64,000 nucleotides of DNA from Favolaschia claudopus (GCA_037176885.1 JAWWNJ010000046.1:682001-746000); one strand, 5' to 3'. Positions 33,856 through 45,137 are shown, counted from the stretch's first letter. The notes: generated by a model from the letters alone, not told the origin. Program-made: numbers and translations.

Positions 33856-36800
33856 TCACCACGACCCCGCCGGCGGCCCAAAGATCTGCCCCTCAGCGAG
33901 CGAGAGCAGCGGGGACTTATTCCCGTCGGCGGTACTAGAGGCATCTTATAAGCAAAGAAAGAACCGACGACGCAGCGAAAGAACACAAACTTCTGCCACA
34001 CCGTATTACCCCACCAGCTCTGGATAGTGTGAAGCCCGATAGTGCCGTTGCGCGGGTATTGCAGGATGAAGAAGATGAGGACAGCGGAGACGGCGACGCC
34101 GCTGTCCAGGGCCGCGGAGAGGACGTCTGTGGTATTCGTAAGTAAGCATTGAGATTGCTCTTTAAAGAAAAGATGAAGGGAGGGGGGAAGGGCAAAAGAA
34201 ACGCACAATTGTACTTCGTCCACCAAGCAAAGTGGCGCCGACGGATGACATACTGGAAGATGAACCCGACGATCGCCCAGGGGACGTAGTTGTTCGAGTT
34301 GGCGGGCGGGATGAGGCCAGTGCCGGAGAAGATGACAGGGAAGCTGGAGTAATCATTGTCCGTCAGTCAGCGTCATCGTACGGGGAGACACAGAGAGAGA
34401 GGTAACGACGCACTTGAGGTAGCGCAGCCAGCTGTTGGGCCAGCGGAGCGTGCAGATCCACGCAAGGAGCGGGCAGAGGAAGCCGATCAGGAAGAAGAAC
34501 GTCAGGGCGTAGTAGATTTGGCCTTTCGAGACTGAGATAGATGTGTGCGTCAGCAAGGGCATCGTGAAACGCATGAGGAGAAAGAGGGGAGAAGAGAGGA
34601 GGAGAGACGCACATTGCCTCGCGGGGCCGATGACACCCCAGATGATACTCGCAGTCCCAAACACCTGCGTCGAGGGGCACCAGAACCCGTCCTTCTGCGT
34701 CCGCACGCACATATCCTCGATATTCGTAAACATCCACGCTTGCACGCCGAGTTGGACCGTGCCTGCGACGATCTGCATCGTATCCTTATCAGCACGCTGG
34801 TTGCGAGGGGGAGTAGGAGTAGCGGAACGGGAGGAGGAAACACGCACCGTAGCAATAACCTGCGCATGGAACATCGCGCGCGGCGGCACCTTCATATAAT
34901 GCCCCAGCTTGAAGTCGCTCGTGAACGTCAGCGCCTGGGCCATGGTGATGTATCCCCAGGTCTTGAACATCATCATGGCGACGGGGCGCCCGGGGAGGGC
35001 GTACCCGATGATGAGCTCCGTGATGACGTTCAGTCCGACTTGCTGATTGGTGATAGCTTGGATCATGCCGACTGTGAGGGGGGCGGGGGGCGGGGGGCGG
35101 GGGGAGGAAAGAGGGAGGTGGAGGGAGGGGAGGAGGAAGAGAGGAGGGAGACGACGCGTCAGCGGAAAGACAAAAGCGACAAGCAAGGAAGAACGCACTG
35201 GGAATAACATAGAAGAACGAAATCACCAACGCCAGTATGAAATACTGCACGGGGAACTTGGTATCCCACACCTCAATCGTGATGATACCGAACACGAACA
35301 TCGACAGGAAGATGATCGCATACCACCATTGGGGGACCTATATCAATATCGCGGGCGTCAGCGAGCGTTCTCTAAATCCTCCTTCGCCTCCTTTTCACTC
35401 CTCCTCCTCCTCCTTCTCTTCACTCCTCCTTCCACTCCAAGGACGAGAGAAGGGCGGGAACTCCAAAGAGAGGAAGAGAGCGGAAGAGACGACACGAAAC
35501 CAAAACGAAAACCCACCTGTGGATACACCGCCATCAACCTCGCATGGATATCCGGCTGCTCATGCATCGCCCGCCGACTCTGCGTCCAGATCTGCTTGCG
35601 GAAGAAGAGGAACGCGTGCGTGATGGTCGCGGTGATGGACGCGAAGGAGAGGCCGTATGAGATGGCGAAGGTCGTGGAGAGGAAGATGGGCGAGTAGGCT
35701 TTGTATTTGGCGTCGTCGAAGACCTGGGGGGGAAGGATCGATCAGTCGGTGCGGGACGGAATGGAAGAGGGAGGAGTGGGTGCCGAAGGTGCGGGAGGAG
35801 GAGGAGGAGGAGGTGGCGATGATGTAGGACGCGGACACACCTTCTCATCATTCAAAATCCGCGACACATCATACGTCAAGCCCTGGTTATCAAACGACCC
35901 GCCCGACGAGATGGGCATGTACTTCGAGTACCAGGTGTTGGTGAACTGCAGCGGGTGTTGTTAGCGCATGTCAGGAACGACGAGCGAAGCGAGGAGGAGA
36001 GAAGACGGGAGGAATGAGGAGGACGGGAAAAAGGAGAGAGAAGAAGAAGACGGCTCCGACGACATCCTCACACGATGCCAAGACAAGCGCCGACCCACGC
36101 CCACGCCCACAACGCTACGCAATCCCGCACAAGACGCCCACAGACGTCTACAACCTGCTACGGTTGCGCAGCAGCAGCGTCATCGTCCGGCGCCTTCCCC
36201 CTCTTTCACACTACACAAACATGCAGTACGCAAAGAAAGCAAAGAAACGAATAAAAGAAAGAGACACGAATACGCACATACAAAGCCGGCGTCAATATCC
36301 AGAAGAAAAACACGAATCCCACCGCGATATTCGCCTCGGCCCACCACGGCGTCGCGAGCGGGGAGCCGATGTAGGTGATCTGGGCCCAGTCTGCGAGTGA
36401 GCGTCAGCGAGCGAGTCTCCAGCGCATCACATGTAATTTCATCAAGTGAGAGAGAAAAGCACGAAAACCCACCAAACGTAACCATCCCCATCGCCAACCC
36501 ATAATTCACCCCAAACAGCTGATTCACCACCAAATTATTCGGCCTAATCCAACACACCCACGAGAAGAACGATAATCCCGTAAAAAGGTAGCCGGGGACG
36601 AGATACCAGAGGGCGGAGCCCGCGAAGGCGATGTAGAAGAAGCGCTCGCGGGAGAAGCCGCCGCGCGAGCCGACGCCGGCGTATTGCTGGGCGTGGAGGG
36701 TGTTGAAGAGGGCGCAGGTGACGAGGGTGTAGGGCCAGACTGGGGAGGGGGGAGGAGTGATTAGGAGATGATAAAAAAAGAGAGAGAGAGAGAGAGACGC

Positions 36801-38268
36801 ACTCATACTAGGCGGCTGCACCAAAAACCTCCTCGCAATCCCACCAATGGAAAACCCAATCAGCTGCGTCGACATCACCATGAGCCACTGGTAGCTAAAG
36901 TTGTACGTCTGGTCGTAGTAGACTCTTTGCACGGCGACGATGTCCGTGGCGTAGGCGGAGCCTGCGCCGACGCCGGCCTGGGGGGAGAAATGGGGGTTAG
37001 CGGGCGGTTGAGATGGGGTGAGAGCGAGCGGTAGCAGGAGACAAGCAGAACAGGGGGAAGGAGCGCATAGCGAGCGGGCGCAAAGCCACGTCGTCTTTTT
37101 TGCCCGCGATGCTTTCGCCCTCCCGCCCTTCGCCCGAAAACCGAAACTCGACGAATCGAAGAAGATACAACAGAAGGAAGAACGCAACGCACCATAATAG
37201 TAATCAACACATGCTCCTTGATACTAAACGGCCCCGGGTTGAGCTGCACGCCGAGGAGGGAGACGTTGGGGAGGAGGCGCGCCCAGGCGCGTCCGAGGGG
37301 GAAGGTGAGGAGTTGGGCGACGATCTGTTGGGGGTGGGTTAGTGCGGGTGAGTGTATGGTTGAGGGGAAAAAGGAAGGGAGGGGGGAAGAAAGGAAGAAG
37401 GGGGAGGGGGGGGAGGGGAGGGAGGAGGGGAGAAGGAAGCAAGAAGAGGGGACGCGACGAAAACCGGAGGCGAGGAAAGGCACCGCAAGGAAAGGAAAGG
37501 TGGCGTGGTATGGTATGGTATCAACGAGGTAGCGAAAAGCGAGGGGAACGAAAAAAAACGTCGGTACCGGTATCGGAGGTAGAAATGGTACCGCGGAAAA
37601 AAAAATACTACTCGAAGGCAACGAACGGAGCGAAAACAAACCAGGGGAAGGGAGCGAAAAACCAAAAAAACGATACGAAAAAAAAACGCACACTAGTAAC
37701 CGTGACAGCAGGATACCGAAAGAAGAAGAACTGGTTGAGGCCGGGGATGATGATGGCCCAGATGAGGCCGAGGACCCAGGCGCGGAGGGTGTTGACGGGG
37801 ATGGAGGGGTCGTCGGTGTTGGCGACGGCGGAGCGGACCTGCGAGAGTGTTAGCTCGACGTCGAGATCGGGAAAGAAGGGGGTGGGGGTGGGGAGGGGTA
37901 GATGGGTAGACAGGCGAGGGAGGCGGAGCTCCCGATCGCACTCGACTTCGCCTTCGACGCAAAGGACGGAGCCGAGCCATCCTCGTTCCCCGCTTCCGAG
38001 CCCACAATAACGGATAGATGGAAGAGGAAGACAAGCCACTCACCTCAGGATACGGCGAATCGTCCTCCAAGATCCCCGCAATCGCAGCGTCCTTATCCAG
38101 ATTCGGGTCGTCGAACTCGGGGAGCGCGGCCGCCTCGAGCGCGTCGACGTCCTCGGGGGCGTGGCCATGGTGCCCTTTCTCGGGGTCCATGGCGTTGGGG
38201 GAGGGCGGCTGCTTGACGTCCTCGACGTCGCGGTCCTCGTTACTGTAGGCGGGGGTGACGGCTGACAT
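33856..38268 (-). CDS. OPT-family oligopeptide transporter
   Basis: This is a proton-coupled oligopeptide transporter of the plasma membrane. From MSAVTPAYSNEDRDVEDV at 38268 to the TGA at 33856-33858 about fourteen exons can be followed. The N-terminus is acidic and cytosolic. The OPT signature NPGPFSIKEHVLITIM lies early, then AGVGSAYATDIVAVQRVYY-like sequence, RFLVQPPSM / VWPYTLVTCALFNTLHAQQ, WVCWIRPNNLVVNQLFG, YDVSRILNDEKV / FDDAKYKAYSPIFLSTTFA, and VPQWWYAIIFLSMFVFGI. The last exons read YPRNGTIGLHTIQSWWGNT / ASSTADGNKSPLLSLAEGQ and end FGPPAGSW. Several introns are 100-200 nt and highly C/T-rich on the coding strand. Peptide or glutathione uptake is the family role; the exact substrate is unknown. 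Confidence 0.92.
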
Positions 38269-38940
38269 CTTGCGGTGTAGTGTCGAGAGGAGACCAAAGA
38301 CGACAAGGACAAGAGGAGGACTGAGGGACTCTCAACTCGACTCGATGAAGAGGAGGAGAGCGCGTAGGCTTTGGCTTAGGCTAAGGAAAAGCAAGCGGAG
38401 CAAGCCAGGGAAACCCCGCTCTCGCGACCCATCGGTGCTCTTATTGCTTCCAGAAACCACATACACCTATGCCATTCGCCGATTCCAGATTCGTTCGGTG
38501 GCTCCACGCGGTAATGTACAAGATAACGGTGGGAAGGGCGCAGAAAGTGACAGTATCTCCAACAAGTTAGGATGGATGGATAGAAGGAGAACACCGCGTC
38601 CCCACAGCCAAGGCAGGAGCCAATAATAGGTCATGAATGATAGTCGCGTGCCTAGCTCGGGGTGAAGGTGAGATGATAGTGCCTCATTCTTCTGTGTCGA
38701 GATGTCTGTTGAGTTGGCTGTAGACGTATACCAGCGACTCGGAGAAGACAATCTTCTTTCGAATGAACGAGCGAGACAGACGACAGACGTTGCTGGCAGG
38801 AACAAACACCTCTAAACACCGCTAATGAATTATTGATGCCATCATTCTCTGGCTTTCTTCTTATCTTCGCGCAGATCCTTCAGGCAACCTTTTCTCAACG
38901 CCTACCAGGACCCCCGGCAACCAGCTGTGATGCCTGCCCG
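38269..38940. other. OPT promoter region and flank
   Basis: The region upstream of the OPT gene. A plus frame from 38836 (MPSFSGFLLIFAQILQATFS) looks like a signal peptide but runs straight into the repeat array, so I do not call a gene. Confidence 0.4.
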
Positions 38941-38963
38941 AGAAAATTTGGATCTTGGGACGT

Positions 38964-39510
38964 CTTATCCGGACCCCAAAAGGGGGAAATCTCATCCGAA
39001 TTTGAACCTGGCGTCGCACAAGGTCGATGTTTTATCCGAATTGTTGACCAGGCCCCAGAAAATCGGCTAAAATCAAGAAAAGATCAGCATTTTTCTCCTT
39101 GGTCGTTCAAGTCGTTTTTCGGCTGTAAAAGGCTTTATTCAGCGCGGCCATCCTGTTGAAGTACCTACCGAGTTGATTGCTTGACAATGCCAGATCGCGG
39201 CTGGTTCGCAATGGTAAGATTTGACAGGCGGTATTTTTGACCTGATATAATCACAGATTCCGCCTGAATCCGCGCTGATTGCCAGTGATTTAGCTAGAAA
39301 TTCTGCCGATTTGGTGCACAGTCAGCTGCACTTTCTCCTCGAAGCCGTTCGCGATTTGCCGGCCGAAGTTATCCGAACCTCGCCCAGGGCTGGTCGGCAG
39401 CCCCCATGCGTTATCCGAATTTTCGGCCAGGCTTGGCCGCCAGAACCTCGGTTTCTCATCCGAATTCGTCCTGGGTTCGCGCGATTTTGGGGCATGTTTT
39501 ATCCGAATTG
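38964..39510 (+). repeat. dispersed array of TTATCCGAATT words
   Basis: At least seven copies of [CT]T[AC]ATCCGAA or TATCCGGA occur, at about 38965, 38992, 39031, 39369, 39411, 39456 and 39498. Most are followed within 5-12 nt by CCAGG, CCTGG or CCTCG. Spacing is irregular, and no gene is present. Confidence 0.8.
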
Positions 39511-39519
39511 AATTTTTGG

Positions 39520-42500
39520 CGGGCAGGCATCATAGGTGGTTGCCGGGGGTCCTCGCCTACCACGGCTATCTGTCTGTTTATCTCATCCCCGCACTCCCGT
39601 CCCTCAATCAGCGAGGTCCATAGCAATCCATGTTCCTAACAATGAGCTCGAGCCTTATCTACGCTACGGTACGGTGCCTCGACTCGCTCCACCTAGTAAA
39701 TGCAAACAACCCTCCATCAGCTCAACTGACTTCAACTACTCCCGACTCCGTCTAGTGCACCCACCGACTCCGCAGCACGCGCCTCTGAATCCTCTCCAGT
39801 GTCAATGCTCACTGGCACCACTCTAATCTATCGTCATCTTTGCTTCATTCCTCCAACACAACAAAGCACCGACGCCACGCACCATCTCGAGACTAGAGAC
39901 TGAGAGACTACTTGCCTTGGCATGCAATTGCCGCTTCCCCGTATCAGGATTCGGATCCTTCCGGTTAAAGTTCCTGACATACACAGACACTCCGTCCGAC
40001 AGTCGACACAAGCCAGCGCCTGTCCATCCATCCATCCACCGTCTCCAACTTTGTCTCCTGCTTCCATTCTCAATCACGATCGTCCCTGCACCGCGGTCCT
40101 CGTTAGCGCTAACGGGCATCATCACTGCATTCCGTCTGTCTTTATGCTTGTGTATGCTATTTCGGCTCTTCATCGGCGGAAACACACTGACAACACAGCG
40201 GCGTACGAGATCTTTTTTTTTTCCTCCGTCGCAACGGCATACCCTGTCAATGTCAACAACGACCCTGTTAATAACAACACTTCCGTCGTTATGCTCGTCA
40301 GAATCTTCAACACTCTTTCTGCTATTCTCGACGCCTCCCTCATCACCGCCAACGACGGCTCCAACAACACTTAAACGCGTCTATCTATCTCAGCTCAACA
40401 TCTCTTAGACGGATTCAATTCTGGACTCGCCAACATCTAACCTCTCGTCTTTGGTCTCCATGCACTATCTCTCCCGTTTCAAATCCATCCTCCCGTCTCC
40501 CGTCTCTGTATCCCGAGTCTCAATTCTAGACTCGCCGCTCGAGAATTTTTGTTGTGGGGGTGCTCCGCCGGCGATTATCAGCATGTCCATACCCACATTC
40601 TCCATGCGCTATCCCGTCTGCAATCGTCTATCTGAATCATCTCCCGTTTCTCGTCGTCCAAGTATCGTCTATCTTTTTCGTTTTCGTTTTCGTCCATCAT
40701 CCCCGTCCCCGGCCCCCGTCTATCATTCTCCGTCGCCCGTTGGTCTCCCGCACCCCGAGCCTCCCCGGTGCGACTTTCCTCTTTCTTTAAATTCTGGTAC
40801 ATACTACATATCGTAACACTCATTTCGCTCACACGTATGTGTCCATCAAGCCAAGCCAAGCCAACCACCACGACTCCCGGACGCCGTTTTCAAACCGGCC
40901 TCCGTCTCCCCCTCTCTCTAATTCTCGGAATTGCATTCGACAATGAACATTGACTCGCCGCCACTCAAACTCTTATAACATCACTATCGGCGCACTTTCC
41001 AAGTTTCAACGATTTCGCACATTCTTCCTCATCCTGATTTTTTTCAACGCTCTCCCCTCCCACACAAACTCTTGGCTTGACGTGCACGCCAGATATCTAA
41101 CATCCCTTCGATTCGACCTCGTGCTCTCTTCTCTTCCATCTCTTCCATAGGCTATAGCTAATTCTTCTTAGCTTGGCACCTTCCCGTTCCCCGTTCCGCC
41201 CTTCTCCCGGTGTTCCTTGATATCCGCTCGCTATTACTACTCATTTGAAGTCACGACTAGTATCCTTCTCCGGGTTCCTTGACTAACTACTCCCAATTCG
41301 AGACTGAACTCCGAGTCTAACCGGGAAGACCCACGCGACGGGAAGCGACAGGGATGCGAGTATAAATACGTATGCTCTGCGAGACGATACAATTCGGGAT
41401 ACTCATACCATACCGCTACCCGTAATTTCTCTTCCCGCTGTTACCGCCATCCCTCGACCTAGCCCACCGCAATCCGTGTCATCTCCCCTGAATGATGAAT
41501 GTTTACTTTATTTGCTTTCAACATAAGTATGCCGCATACACTCTCCGTCTGAATCATATCTTGGTAGCTCCTCATCAACGCCATTTAATTTTAAATTTGC
41601 ACTCATTGACTGATCGCCGTTGGCGGTGAGCTACTCAATTCGTGAAGCGCCGTACAGTAATGAGAGTTGGGACTCGGGACAAAGCCTCAACTCGGTAGCA
41701 GTAGCAGTAAGCAATTGAACAGAAAGACAGACCGAGATACCCGACTCCCAGAGAAAAAATCGGCGGTTCGAAATGGAACCATGTAAAAACTCCAGGATAT
41801 ATGTAAGAAGGCCACCAACTATAGCTACACCAAGACAACTAACTTCAAGAATCAGTCGGACGTCGTGCACGGTGCACTTCACCTTTCGTTAAAGTTTGCT
41901 GTTCGGTATTTGGGTGATATCAACAGGGTTCGACTCCCGCCGTCCGACATTTCATGGGTCTCTGCCTTTTTTTTCACTTACGAGCATTCTTTTCTTTTCG
42001 TTTTCCTTCCGTGAAGTTGGCTTGCTCATTGCTCTACGAGATACTTGGTGCTACTACTTACTTTCTCCAAGCCGTGTACATCATTGTTCATTTCAAACGT
42101 TCGAACTTCGAATCAGCGGAAGCCGTTTGGGTGTGTATGCCCTCGGATTCCAATTTCCAAGGGGTTCGACTCCCTAGGTCCCATGCACCCTCAGTTCTTC
42201 TTTTTTTCTTCTTGCTGCGACAGGATGATTCCAAGACACTCGCTGTTTACGCTGGATAATTTGATTATTTCATGTTTGGGATTCAATCGTCGGTTCAAGA
42301 GTCAAATTTCTTCCAGTCCATCATCGCAGTGTGACTTACACTGCATGATAAACTCACAGTACCTGGTAGTGAATTCCCCCTGAGGATTGAACAATCTGTA
42401 CGGCACAAGCCGTTTGTTTCCTTCATTCGTCGAGAGTTCAACCATCCGGTTGGATTGCTCGTGATTCGGGTTCGATTCCCGTCGTTTGAATCCGAAAGAG

Positions 42501-42859
42501 GCGATAGACTCTTTTTCCTTTCGCACCCGGACTACAAAATAAATCACTTGAAATCAAGTTTTTGCAGAACGACCCACTGGCAGCCGGAAAGAAAACCTTT
42601 TCAAGCAAAGGATGGGGAAGTTGAACAGAACATCACGTGGTTCACGACGAGTCCTCGAGTGGCGCAAAGTCGACATAAAGTATCCGAGACTTTCTTTCTT
42701 CCATTGGCGCATTGTACGGCCGCTTACAGGCGTCTTCAAGTTGACAACGCTGCTTCCAGGTTCCTGCTGAACACAAGCTGAACAAATTGTGCCAGTGTTC
42801 GGCAGCTTCGGCTTGATCTGTCTTCACATCAATGCCGGCATCAGCATCTTCTCCCCGCC
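39520..42859. other. long pyrimidine-rich stretch without a supported gene
   Basis: From 39.6 to 41.6 kb the plus strand is strongly C/T-rich, with many CTCCCGT and TCTATC words. Frames are short; 40229-40373 (VATAYPVNVNNDPVNNN) has protein-like composition but no gene around it. From 41.8 to 42.5 kb there are three B-box sites. Confidence 0.45.
41855..41949 (+). tRNA. tRNA-like gene with intron, low confidence
   Basis: GTCGGACG pairs with CGTCCGAC as an acceptor. A B box (GGTTCGACTCC) sits at 41927-41937, TCACC and GGTGA could form an anticodon stem around a long loop, and a T8 run at 41967-41974 could end Pol III transcription. The D arm is poor and the T stem has two mismatches, so it may be a pseudogene. 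Confidence 0.35.
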
Positions 42860-43783
42860 ATGACCACGCGTTTCCTTTCCGCAACGATCGAAGTTGAACG
42901 AAAATTCCTCCCTCCCCGCATCCTGATGCATGCTCTCACCCGCTCACTGACTCCCGCCCTCCCGATGCCACCGCTCCTCCCACCCAGCATCGCCCGCCGC
43001 ATGCGCATGCATCACCCCGCCGTGGACTTCGTCCGTGACGTCTATTACGACCGCGCAGATGAAGGCCTCGCCGCCAAAGGCCTCTGGATACGTCGGCGCA
43101 GCGTCTGCGGCCCCGCGCCCTATTTCGTTACGTCGTCGTGGGAGGCCAAGGTGCGCGTCGGCGGGGATTTCACCGCGTCTCAATTCGTCGAGGTAGACGG
43201 CGCAGCGGCAGTTGAGCGCGAGATCTTTCGCGTGCTTGGGGATCCTTCTGTATCCTTACACAAGATCGACGAGCACTTGCGGACCATCTCTGACTTGACC
43301 ACCCGTCGCCTTTCTGCACGCTTGGAGCTGACTTCTTCCGAAGAAGAATCGTCGCTGTCAACGCCGTTGCGAAACCTGACCGTGGCCGTTGACGAAGTCA
43401 TTCAGACCACAAACGGAGATCTTGCATCGGCGTGTATGACGCTGGAGCGCGAATTCGCTCACAAGGATGATAATGAAAATTGTTTGCCGCCCCGGAGTAT
43501 CCCGGCAGATGCCTTCTTTCACCAAATCGGCGTGCTCGAGGTGGTGGAGCAGATGCGTATAGGAAGGGCGGATTCAGAAGATCTAGAAGGGGTGGATTTA
43601 GAAGATCTAGCGCAATGGCATGAAGCGCATCGAAAAGCTGTTGCGGCTGCCCGCTCAGCGCAACTGGAGGACTTTATGCGCGCATTTCCAGCCCTATTCC
43701 CTCTGACGCCTAAACCACGAGGCAAATTGAGCGCTTATGCTGACTGGGTTAAAGCAAAACAACAAGGTGAACTCGTGCGTTGA
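42860..43783 (+). CDS. CYTH-domain protein (thiamine triphosphatase-like triphosphate tunnel enzyme)
   Basis: A single-exon 307-residue protein. The CYTH signature ExExK is at residues 11-15 (IEVERKF). It is followed by DFVRDVYYDRADEG, the basic strand LWIRRRS and SSWEAKVRVG, then further charged strands (RLELTSSEEES, VDEVIQ, LEREFAHKD) expected to line the tunnel with Arg, Lys and Glu. CYTH/TTM enzymes bind a triphosphate and a divalent metal and hydrolyse ThTP or other triphosphates, or act on polyphosphate. No signal peptide is seen; the protein is probably cytosolic. The C-terminal third (EDLAQWHEAHRKAVAAARSA) is helical. It is convergent with the viperin-like gene, with 212 nt between the two stops. 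Both being intronless is unusual here. Confidence 0.85.
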   Translation: MTTRFLSATIEVERKFLPPRILMHALTRSLTPALPMPPLLPPSIARRMRMHHPAVDFVRDVYYDRADEGLAAKGLWIRRRSVCGPAPYFVTSSWEAKVRVGGDFTASQFVEVDGAAAVEREIFRVLGDPSVSLHKIDEHLRTISDLTTRRLSARLELTSSEEESSLSTPLRNLTVAVDEVIQTTNGDLASACMTLEREFAHKDDNENCLPPRSIPADAFFHQIGVLEVVEQMRIGRADSEDLEGVDLEDLAQWHEAHRKAVAAARSAQLEDFMRAFPALFPLTPKPRGKLSAYADWVKAKQQGELVR

Positions 43784-43995
43784 GCGGGCGGGACTATTCG
43801 GCGCCCGACTGGACTCAGAATTGGCGGACTATAGCTATCTGCCTCTACGATCTTTTGTCATCGATTTTCGCTGTTGTCTATATCTTTTTTGGCTTGATTC
43901 GCGACTCTATATCTGAAGCTACAGTGTCTGCTTCGAGGACAAGAAAGCATTCTATATACATCTGGCTTGGACATCGCTGACCCTTCATTGACCGT
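43784..43995. terminator. shared 3' region of CYTH and viperin-like genes
   Basis: A 212-nt convergent intergenic region. No clear polyadenylation signal can be assigned, and overlap of the two 3' UTRs is likely. Confidence 0.4.
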
Positions 43996-45054
43996 CTACC
44001 ATTCTAAATCCTTGCTCATCTCTCCGCAGCATCCACCATCAGAACCCTCCTGAACGTCTTTACTCCAATCATATTCACCCCCACGCGCTCGGAATGCCTC
44101 CTCATCCCAGCGAACTTCCTCCAGCGCAGCCTGCACCCCGACCTCCAAAATGCATCGCGATTGCTTCTCGCGTCCCGCACCTTTGTCCAAAAAACACAGA
44201 TATTCGTCGAGAATGAGATAGCTCGACGCCATGAGCGTGTTCGGCTCCGGAACAAAGCAAGGAAGCTGCTCATGGCGAGTGCAAAAGTCGCGGAACTGCT
44301 CGTCGGAAATAAGCAATTCGCGTGCATCCCGCTTGCGTTTGTCGAGCTCAGTGTCCGCCGTGCCGTCGGCGTCATTCTCGCCCTCCACGAGAAGCACCTG
44401 GAAGACCTTCCACCGGAATGGATCAAGTCTCTCGACGATTGCAGCCATATCCTCCTGCCAATTATGCGCGCAAACAACGGTATTGAGCTTGAACTTGACG
44501 CCCAGCTCCTCGCACCAGCTGCGAATGCGGAATAGCTGCGTGACATTCTCCCCCGTCCCGCGCCCGATGCGTATATTCGTCTCCTCATTAAAGCTATCGC
44601 AGCTCACCCCGAGCACGTCGATCCAGCGAGCGTTCACACGCATCCATCCCTCGCGCACGCGTGTCCCATTAGTGATAATCGACACACTCTCCAGCCCCAA
44701 CTCCTCCTTGCAAAAACGGCACAACATCGCTAGCTCCTTCGGATACAGGAACGGCTCGCCGCCAGCGAAATTGATCTTGCGCATCCCGGCATCGCGGAGC
44801 AGACGCAGTCCGCGCTTCATATCGTCTTGCGAGGCGACGTGGGAGGACTTTTCGGTGTGGAAGCAGAAAGCGCATGTTTTATTGCATTTCCGGGTGAAAT
44901 GATAGTTGACGGAGACGGGTTTTGTATGAGGAGGAGGAGAGGAGAGGGGAAGGGATTTGCCAAGGCGAATGAGGTTGACGGAGATGTAGAGGAAGCTGAG
45001 CATTGCAGCCCCAGCCGCGGCGGAGAGGGCGTATAGTGTGTTGAATGAATCCAT
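43996..45054 (-). CDS. viperin-like radical SAM enzyme (RSAD2 / ddhNTP synthase family)
   Basis: An intronless 352-residue protein. Residues 5-31 form a hydrophobic anchor (LSAAAGAAMLSFLYISVNLI). The radical SAM cluster motif CNKTCAFC holds Cys57, Cys61 and Cys64, set in NYHFTRKC. Then come GMRKINFAGGEPFL (SAM contact), SVSIITNGTRV, LGVSCDSFNEETN, RIGRG, FKLNTVV (the K-x-N nucleotide-contact motif), FRWKVFQVLLVEGEN, SSYLILDEYLCFLDKG and RARGGEYDWSK. It ends in a C-terminal Trp, as expected for iron-sulfur loading of viperins. Family knowledge: viperins convert CTP, or UTP/GTP in some microbes, to 3'-deoxy-3',4'-didehydro forms that stop polymerases. The start at 45054 is preferred because a TATA-like box lies just upstream; an in-frame ATG at 45150 would add 32 residues. 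The antiviral role in this fungus is inferred. Confidence 0.93.
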   Translation of the reverse strand: MDSFNTLYALSAAAGAAMLSFLYISVNLIRLGKSLPLSSPPPHTKPVSVNYHFTRKCNKTCAFCFHTEKSSHVASQDDMKRGLRLLRDAGMRKINFAGGEPFLYPKELAMLCRFCKEELGLESVSIITNGTRVREGWMRVNARWIDVLGVSCDSFNEETNIRIGRGTGENVTQLFRIRSWCEELGVKFKLNTVVCAHNWQEDMAAIVERLDPFRWKVFQVLLVEGENDADGTADTELDKRKRDARELLISDEQFRDFCTRHEQLPCFVPEPNTLMASSYLILDEYLCFLDKGAGREKQSRCILEVGVQAALEEVRWDEEAFRARGGEYDWSKDVQEGSDGGCCGEMSKDLEW

Positions 45055-45093
45055 TGGGGCGGGGGTGAATCGGGTCTTCTGCACACCGCAACC

Positions 45094-45106
45094 ATATTTT
45101 AAATAA
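45094..45106 (-). promoter_or_regulatory. TATA-like box of the viperin-like gene
   Basis: TTATTTAAAATAT on the minus strand lies 40-52 nt before the ATG at 45054, which supports that start over 45150. Confidence 0.5.
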
Positions 45107-45123
45107 GTACGGCGCTCAGTTAT

Positions 45124-45137
45124 AGCGCTCGAGCGCT
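45124..45137. promoter_or_regulatory. 14-bp perfect palindrome upstream of viperin-like gene
   Basis: AGCGCTCGAGCGCT reads the same on both strands, 70 nt before the ATG. Another AGCGCT lies at 45154-45159 and GGCGCTC at 45111-45117. It could be a dimer-binding operator. Confidence 0.5.

Noticed and set aside
34353..38010. Several open frames of 100-285 codons on both strands over the OPT gene
   Set aside because: They are shadows of OPT exons and read-through of its GC-rich introns.
38836..39159. 107-codon frame with a signal peptide-like start
   Set aside because: Most of it is translated from the TTATCCGAATT repeat array, so the resemblance is probably chance.
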